Positions 45,899-58,914 of a stretch of DNA of 64,000 nucleotides are shown here, one piece after another. The notes under the pieces were generated by a model, which ran no database searches, was not told the DNA's origin, and saw only the letters and a list, made by a program, of their open reading frames with translations. Position 1 is the stretch's first letter; each line of letters begins with the position of its first letter. This stretch comes from Wuchereria bancrofti (Eukaryota > Nematoda > Chromadorea > Rhabditida > Onchocercidae). Position numbers and translations under genes: made by a program. Where the stretch lies: contig SSBO01000007.1 in the NCBI GenBank assembly GCA_005281725.1, forward strand, positions 2,424,402 through 2,488,401. Direction: 5' to 3'.

Positions 45899-48800
45899 AT
45901 GGCTTATACACGTCATTACGAGTCAACTACCAAGCAATTTTTCACCTTTTTAATATTAATAATAATAGTAATAACAATAATAATAAGAATTAGTAATAAT
46001 AATAATTAGTAGTAATAATAATAATAATAGTAATAATAAATAAATTAATATTGGCGCTTGATTTTAGCGGTTTAAATTTCGATCGCTTTCTGGATCGGTT
46101 TGATGAGCCTGCATTGGATAAAATGCGCCAGCAGTATTGGACAGCTAAACAATTGATCAGGAAAAAACTGGGGAAAAAGGTTAATGATGCTTTACTTGAC
46201 TGCAAATGATAATGCTCAAGAAACATTTTAAAATTTGGCCATAAATTTAAATGAAACTAAGTGAAACTTTAAAATATTTCAATTTCAGGAAGATGAGCAT
46301 TTGTTAGCTTCAGATGCGGAATTTGATACAAAAGTATCTCTCTTTCAGTTTGTTCAAGAAACATCTGACCAACTGCTTTGCTGTGTCGATGACTATCAGC
46401 ATTATCTGAGCGGTATTCTTTCCAAATCAATCAGTCATAATTTATTCAACATTTTTGTGTTTTATAATTTCAGCATTAGAATTTTTATCAAAGATTTAAA
46501 AACTTGTTGATACTACTATGTTTGTTCCTAGACTTTATTTGCAGTATGCTTTTTTCATATGTTGTGACTTATATTTTGAAATCCCGTAAAAAGCGCTACC
46601 ATTAAAAAGTGGAACTTGCTTTCAGAATTAGTGCAAGTGGAATTTGAATTGAGTAAAATGTTGAAAGAGAACGGTGGTGCAGAAGCGACTGCTGCTGGCC
46701 GTATTATGATCGCTGTTGCCAGAGTACTGGCGCTTTCAGTGCATCACAGGTTATTTCTAAAACATATCTTCTCTAATCTAAATTCATAACCATTGACTTG
46801 TTGAACAAAATCGTTTTTCCTGACCATGATTAGGTTTTTAGAAGACTTAAGGAACTGTCGTTTCTCTGCTTCTAAAACTGGGTAACTTTTTATGGGCTGG
46901 ACTACCAGTAGATCCATTTTAGTGTTATCTTTTTTTTAAAAAGATTATTGACATACTAATCTGAAAATTTCTGCTGTTATGAACTAGTTTATTAATAAAA
47001 TCTTGAAAAACTGATTGCTAGATTGCAAATTCGGAATCCTCTACTACGATTCTTTGGTGAGCTTCATGTTTTCACGGAAAGAGCTATCTTGGATTGTGCG
47101 GATACAGTGGATGCTGCGGAAAAAGCTAGGACTGGATACAGAGGATCATTATTATGGATGAAGAAAACGAGTAAAGAGGTAATAGCTCTTAAGATGCTTC
47201 TAGAGTGAACTCCTTAAATGTTAATCAATTTTTATCTACCATTTTACGAAGCTGATAATTCCACTCAATATTGTGGATTCAAAGGACTTCAGTATCTTGC
47301 GAAGTTCTTGGTCGTGCGTAATTTCTATAAAGTATATATTTTCCTGGCGGTTTACGGACTAGTTTCCTAAGATCGGACCGGATGTCAAACGTTTGCATGT
47401 AATGCATCTTTGTTTTCTCCTATTACTGATTTTCTCATATTATAGCTTGATCCAGACGCAGAAAATATTTTGGAAAAATTTCGTACAGCGCAAAATGTTG
47501 TTAGGCGAAATAAGGAGAAACTGGATAGTTTGAAATTGGATACTCTTCAGAAAGTTGATTTATTGGTCGCTAGTCGCTACAATTTATTTTCGCAGGTATT
47601 GTATAACCAAAACTATTTTTTATTTCAAGTAGAAAAAAAAACATTACTCGAAACTCATTTTCTCCAAAGGTTGTTATTTTATGTAACTTTGGAGGTAGTA
47701 GCTGATGGTCAAATCATTTTATCCAGTTACCATTCAGTCTGTAGCCATTTTATATCATATATAAAATATGTCAAATGTAGAGAAGCGACTAATTTCAAAA
47801 CACCTAAATGAAGCAATTTCATACATGTCTTTATGGTTTTCTAAGTAGATTCTGCTTTGAAACTTGGGACGTCTGACTCTTGTGGCTTAGAGTCGAATTT
47901 GATTTTCGTATGTTCAAGACTATGCTTCCTTGTTGTTATTGTAGTTGGTATAGACGAATGCGTTGAGTGGAAGTCTGTTGTAACGATTTTATTCGCTAGC
48001 AGCACGATAGACAAGTGCAACAATACACTGATAATTATTTCATAGAGTATCTACGAATGCGATGAAGAAGATGAATAAATTGATGGAGAACTTAAGGGAT
48101 TTAAATGAACTGAATTAAATGAGTGTGGGAGAGCAGTCGAACCATAACTTGCTGGTACAAAAAAACTGACCAAGGCAAAGGAATTAAATCTTTATATAGT
48201 GGGCAACAAGCGCATAATTACATTGAATAAAGATCTATGAGATGATCTTTACTCTTTATATAGAAGAAGGTGGGTTGTAATATTGTCAGTTTCTCATGAC
48301 ATTAGATAACCTTTACAATATTTCGACTTTGCAAACAAATTTGGTTTGGAAGTCGATTTTTAACATATTAAACTATGCGCATACCCTTTGTTAACAGTTG
48401 AAAAATTCTAGACAAGCAGGTAAGCTCGGCTACAACGGGAAGATGAGTGTTGGGTAAATAATTGCTTACATGTGATGCAATTTGAAACAGTTTTATATTT
48501 CTTTAAAGAATGTTACAAATTTTAGAATTATGAATTAATACAATTTTATTTGGTATATTTAGTAAGTTATTTGGAGGCTCGCGAGACTTGTTCCGAGTTT
48601 CGCGACAGATTCGGCAATTCTTAGTTGAAAAATAAATTTCATGTTCAAACCCTTGTTGAAATTCATTTTTTTTTAAATAGCTGAGCTTATTCTCATCTGA
48701 TTGCAAAAAAATATGGATGTAATTAAATCCTATTTTTTAAACTAATTCTTGCTCTGCATGTAGACTAATATTCAGTGTGCGACAAATAATATAAAATAGT

Positions 48801-50455
48801 TATGGATTCTTCAAAAGATCAATCGTTTAATTTGCTTCTATCAGATTAAACGATGACGGTCGATAACATAAATATCTTTCAAAACGACCAAATAATTTCT
48901 GATGACACCAAATAACTCAGAAAATTGCACATCGCACTTTGAATCGACTTATGATTCAGATTAATAATTTAATCTGTTGCATACTTTGACAGCTGTTGGA
49001 ATCGTATCAGAAATTATTATACAACTATTATGAACAAACAACGCTGGCATATGAGAAGATTTATGATTTTGTGTCCAGTCGTAAACATTACGAATTTGAA
49101 GTACTAACGGTAATTATTACCTAAATTATAAATACTTTTACTCATGATATTTTTACTAATGCAGAAAACGAAGAATTTTTTAAATGTTGGTTCCAATCAG
49201 AAGATTCAACGAGTGAATTAATAATGAATAAATTCTCCAACAAACAAGTTGGCAATTTTGCAGGATCTGCTTGGACCTTTAAAAGAGTTTGCTTGTGAGA
49301 ATGACGACCAAATTACAATTATGGGAAGGGAACCGGAAAGGTTTTCTATTCTATTCTTAACCGAAGCTTAAAAAATTTTGCCGATAAGAGTGATAATTAT
49401 GTTTCGACTCATTCCACTCAAGAACAGATAAATAAAAGTTAATAATTGGTCACTAAATATCTTTCAGCTTAATTGAGCTCGATCAGTGTGAACAAGAAAT
49501 GGAGCAAGTGCTACAAGATTTGGAGAATTTAAACGGACACGATTTATTAAGCAACAGAATAGAAAGTCCACTGGGCTTACCAAAAGAAAGTCAAAATGGA
49601 GATATCATTGAACCAACAAGTGATATACCAATGCAAACATTAGTATCAGTTGAAGCAGAACCAGGGAATGTAATATCAAGCACTGCATTCCCATCCATAA
49701 CTCCTCCACCAGGATGGAAGTTAAATAAAAATGGTAAATCTCAAATTTTAGTCATAACATTTTAAAATGAAAGGTCTCAAGATTCAGAATGTCGAAATTT
49801 AACAATGGTATTGGAATTTTGGCTTGAAACACGTTACATACTAAATTAGATTTTACGGCACTTTTGATGCTGTAAATTCTAATTTAATGCCTAAAATCTA
49901 ATTTAAGAGATTATTGTTTGGACATCACAGATCCATTGTGAGCACTTTTATTAAGGGAACAATGTCAGAAAAAGTGAACTGATTTTGTCACTCATTGTTC
50001 TATTTATTTCTAGTGGATCGCTGTTCAACCGATCTCATGGATTTACTATCTTTGGACGATGATGCTTCTGAAGTAAACTCATTCGCATCTGACTGGTCAA
50101 AGCTAACGACAAGCATAACTGCACCTGTTTCAGTAAATTCCTCATTTCCCGTTCTGCCATCTTCGTCATCACTAGCTCTACCGTCGCAGCTGCTGCAGTT
50201 TCCTTCAATGGAAAGCGGTTTCCCAAATCCGTTCGCAGATTCAGCAGATCAGAATTTCGATGTAAGTTTAATATTGCAAAATAATGGAATAATTATATTT
50301 CCACACTGGAACTTCAAGTCTGAATTGAATTTTGAATATAGCTCTAGATTTTTTCAACAGAATCTAAGCCTTTCAGTTTGCAGGTTTGGAAAGGACTTTT
50401 GAAAGAACTTGAAACACTTGAAGTCAATAGTAGTGAAGTGTTTAAAAATTGTTGA
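45899..50455 (+). CDS. ric-19: RIC-19 / islet cell autoantigen ICA69 orthologue
   Basis: ICA69 proteins are arfaptin-type BAR-domain proteins that act with Rab2 in dense-core-vesicle maturation and neurosecretion. Exons: 45899-45921 (tentative start), 46068-46179, 46289-46412, 46626-46749, 47022-47178, 47446-47595, 48993-49109, 49264-49340, 49468-49733, 50014-50261, 50384-50455 (stop 50453-50455). All phases agree, giving 489 residues; human ICA1 is 483. The BAR part covers about residues 10-270: DKMRQQYWTAKQLIRKKLGK, KEDEHLLASDAEFDTKV, RNPLLRFFGELHVF, TGYRGSLLWMK, and the helix ending KVDLLVASRYNLFSQ. The C-terminal ICA69 region is Asp/Ser-rich (MDLLSLDDDASEV) and closes VWKGLLKELETLEV. The 23-nt first exon (MAYTRHY) rests on phase only. 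Intron 47596-48992 contains a copy of a duplicated 0.74 kb element. The gene is divergent from SNIP1. Confidence 0.94.
45951..46050. repeat. (TAA)n microsatellite in ric-19 intron 1
   Basis: About 100 bp of TAA/TAG-interrupted trinucleotide repeat fills most of the intron between the tentative first exon and exon 2. Confidence 0.85.
47858..48608 (+). repeat. Duplicated 0.74 kb element, copy 1 (751 bp)
   Basis: It is almost identical to 58915-59644 in the same orientation, with only a handful of substitutions plus one ~21-nt block near the right end present only here. It starts TGAAACTTGG and ends TTTCGCGACAG. No terminal inverted repeats, poly(A), target-site duplication, transposase or reverse transcriptase are visible. 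A minus-strand ORF of about 55 codons (MLHLSIVLLANKIV..) is shared by both copies. This copy lies wholly inside a ric-19 intron, so it should be spliced out. Such similarity implies a recent duplication or insertion of a dispersed repeat. Confidence 0.95.
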
Positions 50456-50981
50456 CTTGACACTTGTTCAACTTCCCACTTCTTGCAAAATCTCAAATGT
50501 TGTTTTATTTATGTTTATAAAAAAGAGTAAGCTTAAATGGTCTCTCAAGTTTTATATACACATATAGGACAATGAAGAATTAAGGATATTCGGATCGAAT
50601 GAATCCTCATTTTGTCTTTTTTCCTCTTTTGCCCATGAATAGCAATTTTTCATGTGAAATTTCTGCAGTATGGAAAGTTGAAAAATGTAAAAATATCACT
50701 GAGATTCTTTCATTTTATACAATACAGAGTATTCCAAAATATGAAAAACTTTTCATTTCATTTGTTAAATGTTCCATGTATTTGTTCCACATATTTTGGG
50801 AATCAGATGCAAATTTAAATGAAAAGAAACATTTTTTTCTTTTTTGAAATATTTTTGAAAAATTTTAAATATTTTTGAAATATTCTATTTTTGAAATGAG
50901 ATAAAACACTTTATCACCATTGGGAATATCGAGTTAGAAGTACTTTGGTTTTCGTTCCGATATTTTCAATAACGACTTCAG
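50456..50981. other. ric-19 3' flank
   Basis: This holds the ric-19 3' UTR and a run of ATTTTTGAAAT repeats (about 50838-50897). A plus ORF at 50599-50847 starts with ATG but is low-complexity and unsupported. Confidence 0.45.
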
Positions 50982-51621
50982 TAGGCGCTCGTTTTCTGCC
51001 TGGATCCTTCTTTCTTCATCACGCTGTAAAACTGTTAGGCTGTTGTACTGCTGCAGTGGTTGGAAATGATCATTTAAAAGGAAACTTACCGAATGGAACT
51101 TGTCTAGAAGTAGCGAAATTAAGTATCAAAATTCTCCTATTTCATTATGAAAGTTTGTATGGATTAAAAACTAGCAGTTCGAGTATTACCGAAAAGTGTC
51201 AAAAGCTAAAAAATTCCGATTATCATTCCAGTAATCAAGCTCGACGTCTCAGGGAACGATTCCGTTCGTGACAAAACTGAGGAAATCAATAAAATAGTTT
51301 TCATCCCTGAAGTTTGTTGTGTCGTACTGATAGACAAGCGAAGAGAGTCTAGATAGGTAATAAAATTTGCAGGAGAAATAATTCAAGTTTCCGACAATGT
51401 CAGGGAGATTCAAAAATTAGATAATTTATTATCTGGAGTTTCTTACTGTTTAAAAAATTTCAATAAAAAAGTTTGAAAATTTAAGGAATGAATTATGCAA
51501 TGAAATGACCTTTTGTGATGACATTTTTAGGCGTCCTGGCATTGATTTGGATCGAGGTCTGCTTTCGACAACAGGCTTCGCTTTCAGTATCTTGAAAATA
51601 GCTAAAGACTTAGTAAACTGA
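50982..51621 (+). CDS. Two coding-like exons downstream of ric-19 (alternative 3' end or separate gene)
   Basis: I do not recognise the product. Exon A is 50982-51267 (acceptor GACTTCAG, weak donor TTC|GTGACA); exon B is 51531-51621 (acceptor ATTTTTAG, stop TGA 51619-51621). They join in frame and give about 125 residues: VGARFLPGSFFLHH.., a hydrophobic patch (KLLGCCTAAVVGN), FHYESLYGLKT, a basic stretch (QARRLRERFRS), then RPGIDLDRGLLSTTGFAFSI. No ATG exists in frame, so an upstream exon is required. The donor of ric-19 exon 49468-49733 has the right phase, so these could be an alternative C-terminus of ric-19; a separate short gene is equally possible. If exon A is not spliced, its ORF stops at 51269-51271. 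Confidence 0.38.
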
Positions 51622-54600
51622 GTAAATTAATTTTGAATTATCAAAAAAAAGTTAAAGATTTGAAAACGAAGAAAGATGCATTCGTCTTTTAAATGACTAA
51701 TATGAGCAGGCGGTATGGATAAAGATCAGACAAATTCAAATAGTATTATTTTGCATTTTATGAAAAATCACGAGATAGTAAGTTATAAAGCATAAAATCT
51801 GTAAATTGCGTGATTCAAATTGGAATTTGAATTTTAGTGTGAAATTTTAAGTTTCACATACTCTTTCTTTATGCTTGATAAATTGATATAACCTCTCACG
51901 ATGAGCCAAATTACTCATTGCTGGTGTTTTAGATGTCGAAATATCTGAAATCACAATTTCCCGGAAGAAAATTTATATTATAACGAGAGTACCGTCTATG
52001 AGGGATTCAAATAGATTAAGTCAAAATTTGAAATAAATTTGTTAAAGAAAAATAAAAGTTAATAATTTTCCTGAATTGATTTGGAAATATACCCAACTGA
52101 AAGCACTAGTATCTGAATAGTTGTTGGTTTGAAACTATAGCCAGATATAATATTTCAGCATCACTATGGAAACAACAAATAGTTGAAATGAAAGTCATAT
52201 GTGTCTTAAATAGTCTTATCCATTTTTTTACCTCCTTTGTGGAAAAAAAAGTACGGTTTTAACGTCTAAGGCTCTAATATGTAGTCAGCAATTTCTTAGA
52301 CTCATAAACTAATTAATTTTCCAAGCTTATTTTCTACTTCTCAATGAATCAACGTTGCTTGTCACTTGTTATCAGTAAATCATTATCATTGTTATCTAGG
52401 AAACAGTCAGACATGCTATGATGTAGAAATATATTATTTAAAAATAATAAATGCTTTTTTAACACTAAATGACGGTTTTTCTTTTTTCGTTTTTTGATAG
52501 TAATGAATGAAAGTATTGGTGACAAATACACTGTTTAGAAATCGTTGCGATACTACAAATTATGGATACCATACTCATTCAACTGAATATTACTCATTTC
52601 ATTCCACAAATTTTATCAGAATGATTGATTCAATGAAAGATCATTTTTACAGTAATTGTCGGACCAATTTGTTTCTATTCTCAACCCAGTTTCTTGCACA
52701 ATTACATCATTTCATCCCTTTCACTGCCACAAAATTAAATTGAATCAAAATTTAGTGAGGCATTGGAGAAGTGCTGAAAGATGTTCTAATTTAATCGCAG
52801 TCTAGTCTTGTCTTGAATATTTTTCCTGTTTCACTTAATGATAACAATGTAGTTTAGTATGGTGGACATTTCACAAATTTCATTAGAACTTATTTCGAGA
52901 GGGGGAGAAGGAAAAAGAGGACAGACGGAGAGAATGTCTTAGAGAAAATCTCACTTTCTTTTATCAAGTGCCATTCGATGACAAATTTAAACGGATACAT
53001 GCGATGTGGTCTTGATTAAAGTATATGTGTATGCAATGTCACCGATGCGTGTCACCAGTTCTGCTGGTCAATACTTCTCTTTGCTTGTTATAAAACAGAG
53101 GTTGCACTTTCTTCTCTGCGCTATCAATATCACACAAATGTATCAGTAGCCAATCAGTTTTCTGTTTCTAAGACCAATATGACTTGCTATAATTTCAATT
53201 TCTTTTTTTAATGATTACATAAATTGAAAAGGCACTTTAGCTCATGAATCATTCACTGTGGCAATATTAATCGCGGCAGCTAATTAGTCATTCGGTATTG
53301 AAAAACTAAATTTTCCTGATAAATTTGATTTATGAATACCGCAGAAACCGATTTTAGTTCGATTTAAAACGTGTCTTTTTCATTCACTTTTTTGCCATAT
53401 TGTTTTTGTTTTGAAAATAATAAAATGAGAACTGAATCAATGTATGTATTAATTTAGTCTCATATTTCTTTACTAATTTTCAGTGACGATTTCACGACTG
53501 CAATGCTATTAAATTCGTCTTCAAATTGTAATCATTCATTTTTGAGAAGACTTGCTGAAATTGCAGGAGAAAAAAGTATAATGGCAGTTTGATGTTCATG
53601 AAAAGGAATGAACGATACATGTACCACCAAAAGCAAATGAATATTTGCAACATTAAAATCCAAAAAGTTTTTCCTGATTAAACGAAATATTTGCTTATTT
53701 CCCCCTTAATACTTGCTAACAACAGTTTCATCGTCTTCCCATCTTCAACTTATCACATAAAACATTTACCGCCACGTATGAATTAAAAAGAAATCGCCTT
53801 CACTTGCACAACGTCCATTTCTTGCTGTGTAGATCGACCGAATTACTTTTCCTATTGTCCATGTTTCTCTTGGTTATCTTTCTAATGGAAAATACTCGAT
53901 CGTTATGCCGGTGTAATTTATTTCTCACGTCAAAACGTGAGTAACCGAAATACGTACATCTTGCTTAATAAAAATATAGACAAACATTGAAAAAGTGATG
54001 ATTACCATGCTTTGAAATTTCATACTTCATTTTCAGACAAAGAAAAAAAACTAAAAAACATGACATTCCATACTTTTTTCATTCGTGTGACGTAATCGGA
54101 AGGAATCTACGTGAGTTTAAAATATTCAAAATATTCATTTTCATAGTTACTGTACGAATTTCAGTCATTTAAATTTCATCAAAGCCATATAGATGGATTA
54201 TCCTAAATTCACATTTAAATTCTGTTTCATCTATGTTTGTTTTCTTTAAGTCTCAGGGAATTTAAGAGCTTCTCGTACGGTTTTAAAAGTTAACATTTGA
54301 AATTAGTTCTAAGAAAATTGAAGCAGTTTTCAAGACGACAATAAATAAAAATTCCGTCACAAAATGTGTGTCCATTACATTCCCTTGCCTTCCATACTCC
54401 TCATTTGTAATCCATCTGAATACCTGTACGATTCGCTGGTTATAACCTTGGAACAGTACTTCTGTGCTGTTAATGACCAATGTTTAATTCGTGACTAATT
54501 TCTAATTTCCTAGTAAATTTCCGAAATTTTTAAGTATCACATAGCTAATTGTCGTTTTATGTGTTTCAGTTTTTGGATAGGTTCAATTGGATGTTCTTTG

Positions 54601-57600
54601 TCGCTTTAATTAGAATGCCATCAATCAAGGTACGCAAGAAAATCTTCAACACTTTTCCTTTCAGAACATAACCATCCACTAATTCACATTGAAACAGCCA
54701 AGAATGGCATGTTGAGCGTATACAGAGCAGTCCATCGAACCGCAAATCACTTATCACTTACTTTACTTAATGTTCAACGATCATAATTGAGCTAATAGAA
54801 ATTGTTCTACCATTTTCCCAAGAAAATATGAAGTGGAATGCTAAAAATTTACAGTATTCGCTTTATACAATGAATTCAGACAAGCACTGGAAACTTTTCA
54901 AAAGTTGAAAGTTAAATGCTGAAAAAGTTTACATTCAACTTCTAAGAGTTTGGGAGTTTTAGACTTTCACAGTTTAAATGTTAACAAAAACGAAGTGAGG
55001 TAACACTTCAAGCTGGAAGTTGTGAGCTGATAAGTATGGTATGGATGAGTACAGAAGAAAAGAGGACCTAGAAAAAAGACAGACGCAATAGGCTTTTTCT
55101 GAGTATATTAAAAAACAATGTTTAGTTCAACTTTTACATAAATTAGACGTGTCCAAAAAACATTTAAGCTATTAATAACAGCGACAATATTCAGCCATTA
55201 GGTGCTAGATGCTTTATGGTTTATCGTTAAATGACTATTTCTCTTGATGAAGGGGAGAATATTTCAGACTCAAAAGTTCTTAAATGCAACTCTTTTACAA
55301 TTTCACTCTAAGCAGCGACATATATCTGCTTCCTTTATTCATCCTTCAACTTCTAGTGAAGTATTACAGATAATTTAAGTATTTCAAAACGCAAAATTTA
55401 TAACAAGCATAATTTGCATAGTAAATTTGCAAATCCACTTTGCTTGAAGAAGTCTACAATTTAACTAAAACTTGGAAATCCCATAAATGACGAATGTGAA
55501 GGCTTTCTTCCTTCATCGACTACCCTGCATCGCTCTTCTCATCTTTGTTTCGTTTCGTCCCTTTCATCCTTCAGCCGCGTCACAGAATGATTGACAAGTG
55601 AAGAAACACAATTATATCTTCATTTTGCCTTCTTTCGGGCATTTCAATGGAATTTTACATCCTTTTCTCAAATTGTCAAATTTTGTATCTGTGCAATGCT
55701 TGAAAACCGATGATATTGCTTTCGAAACTTTCGTTTACTGGTGAGTATGAATGTCAATAGATAGTACTGATAAGAAGAACGTTAACAATGAATACACAGT
55801 GATAATTATGATTACGATTGCGAGATAGCGATAGCAGTGATGACATGGTGATGAAATGGAGTAGGAATGACGGGAGATATTTTGTTCAATTGCATATGAT
55901 AGATAAGAAGTAATGTATTGAGATAACGAGAAAGCTGCATAGACCATCCTAATGAGTTTTGAAATATTACTTTCTTTGGTAGATTAGCTCTCTGAAATTT
56001 ATAATAACACTGATATGTTAGAATCGAATCGGTCGCATTGACACTGTTTCGCAATTTAACTAGGTAAAGTATGGCCGACAGTTCCAAATATGCAAGCGCT
56101 TCCTGATCCGTTTTACACCAAGCGCTATGTAAATAAGCATCAACTCATTTATATAGACAATGTTGAATTACATGTCACATTGCATATCTCAAAAGCTTCG
56201 TAGCTTTAGTTAGGCCAAGTTTGACATAACCTTTGATTCTTGACTGCAAACTTTCCGTGTGCACATCTGCAAAATTAATGATGTGAGTTGTGTTTAAATT
56301 TTAACAAGCAACTGAAAAATGAAATTATACACCGAAAATGATCAGTTATCACATTTACGAAAGGGAAGTTTGGAAAAATTAGATCGTTAATGAGTAAGGA
56401 GATCCGAGACAGAGTCCGCAGCATATGAGTCGAGTATCTGATCACAAGATGAGCAAACATGACGATAAGCAAACATGACTTATGTCAGAGTATTGCAAAG
56501 GGTCTCGATTAAGTAAGGTAAGAAGAAAGCGGCAGTCTTTAACTTATGTCTGCTTTGACCTCTGCTATTATTTCATTTATTTACTAATTACGCGTTTCGC
56601 ATTTCACATACCATCACCAATGATCGGGTCATTATATGAGGGGATCGTCAATGACGTGTGCAAGCCTTTGACGTGATATTCCATTCAGTTAGTTCCTTAA
56701 TCAATGAATGTCGCAGAAATAAAACAATGACACGCGCATGGCTCTTCTACACGCTATCTTCTCCACATCGTCGGTTGATGACACAGAGAAGTGACCAGAA
56801 AGGACGGCGCTCATTTGATAAATGGTGAAGCATAGAAGACGACAGTACTCACAACTGTATGGGATGGGATGAAATCAGATCAGATCGAGTGGGGCGACAT
56901 ATCAAGCAGTCCTCCCAGTGTCGCCATCGATCCAGACAGGTTCTTCGGGCGAAAGAGAAGGGCAGAGGGCACAGTGCCCTCCATTATGTGTGCTCTCCTG
57001 CGGGATAAAGCCTTCCAAATCATTCAATACGCTTTTAAACTCCCTTAATAACGACGAGATATGTGTGTGTGTGTCTACGTCTTTATCTATATGTATATGT
57101 GTGTGTACAGACTGATCTGGGACATACACCACGGGTATTAGGGCAGTGCACTACCATGCAATCGAGAAGTTGTTGGGAGGGAAAGCGAATGCTGCAGCAG
57201 CCGCTTTTCCTGCCTTCATTTCTCTTCATTTTAGCTTCGTCTGCAGGTGTTGCTGATTTTCCCTTGGATGGCTGACCTCTCACCCTTGCTTCTCATGATT
57301 ACTTCCTTAGTGGCGCCCATTATTTCTGCTTCTTCTCCCGCTCCATCTCTTCTCAATTCTAAGTGACCCTTTTCTTTTGAAATGTAACATTTATCAAGCT
57401 ACCGCTTAATTTTTCTCACTTTGTTGCTTTCAAAGTTACAAAGATAACTCACTATTTAGCGATACTGTTTAACGGCTTTTCCCGTAAGAAAAATATATAA
57501 TAGGCGACGGGTATTAGAACTGCTTCCAGACTCATTTGATTTCGATTTCATATTTTAGATAGAAAGCTTCCACTATCCTTCCTATCAGATATTTTATCAA

Positions 57601-58914
57601 AGTAATGTCCATCCATCATTTTCATTCGTTTTGAACATTCGGCAGTTAATTCTAAATGAAATTTAGCTAATACTTAATTGCTCACATTTTTGTCCTTCCA
57701 CTCTTCATATCTATTGATCTTTGCATATGCGTTGTAATTGGCTTTCCCACTTGAATATTTTTTTGAGTTGATTGATTTTTTTGATTAGATAGAGGTTTCG
57801 TTTGGCATTGGGAGTTGTTAGTGTAATAGTGATGACATCTTGCATATCTGTCATTATAGTCATAGAGGTGTCGTGATTAATTTAGGTTATTTGAATGTGG
57901 AACCCTCAAATTAATGAATTCCCTCTTTCGTCAGGAATAGTTTTAAATAAATAACTGTCTTGTTTCCGTGTAATTCGTGTTAGCAGTTGCCGCGATATCT
58001 TGCATCAAACAACCATATGTATGTTGGTTTATTACAGGAACATGTCACTACCACTTTCTTTTGAGGAAACAAAATTATGAGAGTGCGCCTTTTTCATCCA
58101 TTCAAAAAACTTGCTTGATTTCAATGAAATCTACCTGAACACACACACATACAGACACAGTATATGAATATCCCACATTTACCTTCAAATGTTTCTGCTT
58201 CTTTAAGTACATAATATTTGTTATAAAAGATTTATTTCTTCTCACCATCAGTTAAAGGCTTATAAAGGTATAGTAGTCCAGCAGAAAGAAGCCTAACACC
58301 CATGTAACTTAAGTCTACTTGAAAGGATTGGTTGAATGATAAGTGGTCAGTGGGTGGTCAAAAACCATGAAATCACTCTCGGTGTTGATGATAATGAAGC
58401 TGGTTTACAGTTTCACTTATGATACCAACTTTTCCATAAAAATTTAAACTTACATTTCATACTGTTAATATTTATTGGAAATAAGTGTCACAAATCAATT
58501 CTGTAAGCAAGTGGAAAACGAAAAATCAATACGGGGAAGAGAGGAAAAGATAAATTAGAGTACAAATGTAATTCCGTACTTTTTTTTATTACCTTTTCGA
58601 CAGAATTCTTTTCCCCTTTGCTTTCTTCCATTTTCTTCACCAAATTTCGACTTCATTCCGTCCATCTCGAAAAAATAAATAGTTACAATTCCTGTTTCGG
58701 AAATATTCCGGGTTTTCCGAGTACAGCTTTATTATATCCTTCTGAGGGATTTGCCGCCAAGTTTGCGTCAAGTTGTTTGCTATAAGGATACATGTTCTTG
58801 TTGTTTCATTAGTCTTACAGTTAAGACAAGTTACATTTATCATTAATAAGTATTGTCCTTGAATTTATTGCTTAATAAGGTATCGAATAAATTGATTACT
58901 ATTAGGAGTTGCCC
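51622..58914. other. Gene-poor interval of 7.3 kb
   Basis: AT-rich with scattered ORFs under 95 codons on both strands, none with homology or consistent splice signals. The segment at about 56730-57300 is more GC-rich, has overlapping ORFs on both strands and interrupted (TG)n runs (57062-57110). It might be a distal promoter or leader exon for the downstream I-BAR gene. I see nothing else in it. Confidence 0.45.

Noticed and set aside
56902..57132. 76-codon minus ORF in the GC-elevated block
   Set aside because: The opposite strand is equally open, the upstream part is TG-repeat translation, and no family is recognised.
57156..57275. 40-codon plus ORF with signal-peptide-like start (MLQQPLFLPSFLFILASSAG)
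   Set aside because: A CAG|GTGTTG donor is possible, but I could not find a matching downstream exon before the I-BAR gene, so there is too little to call a gene.
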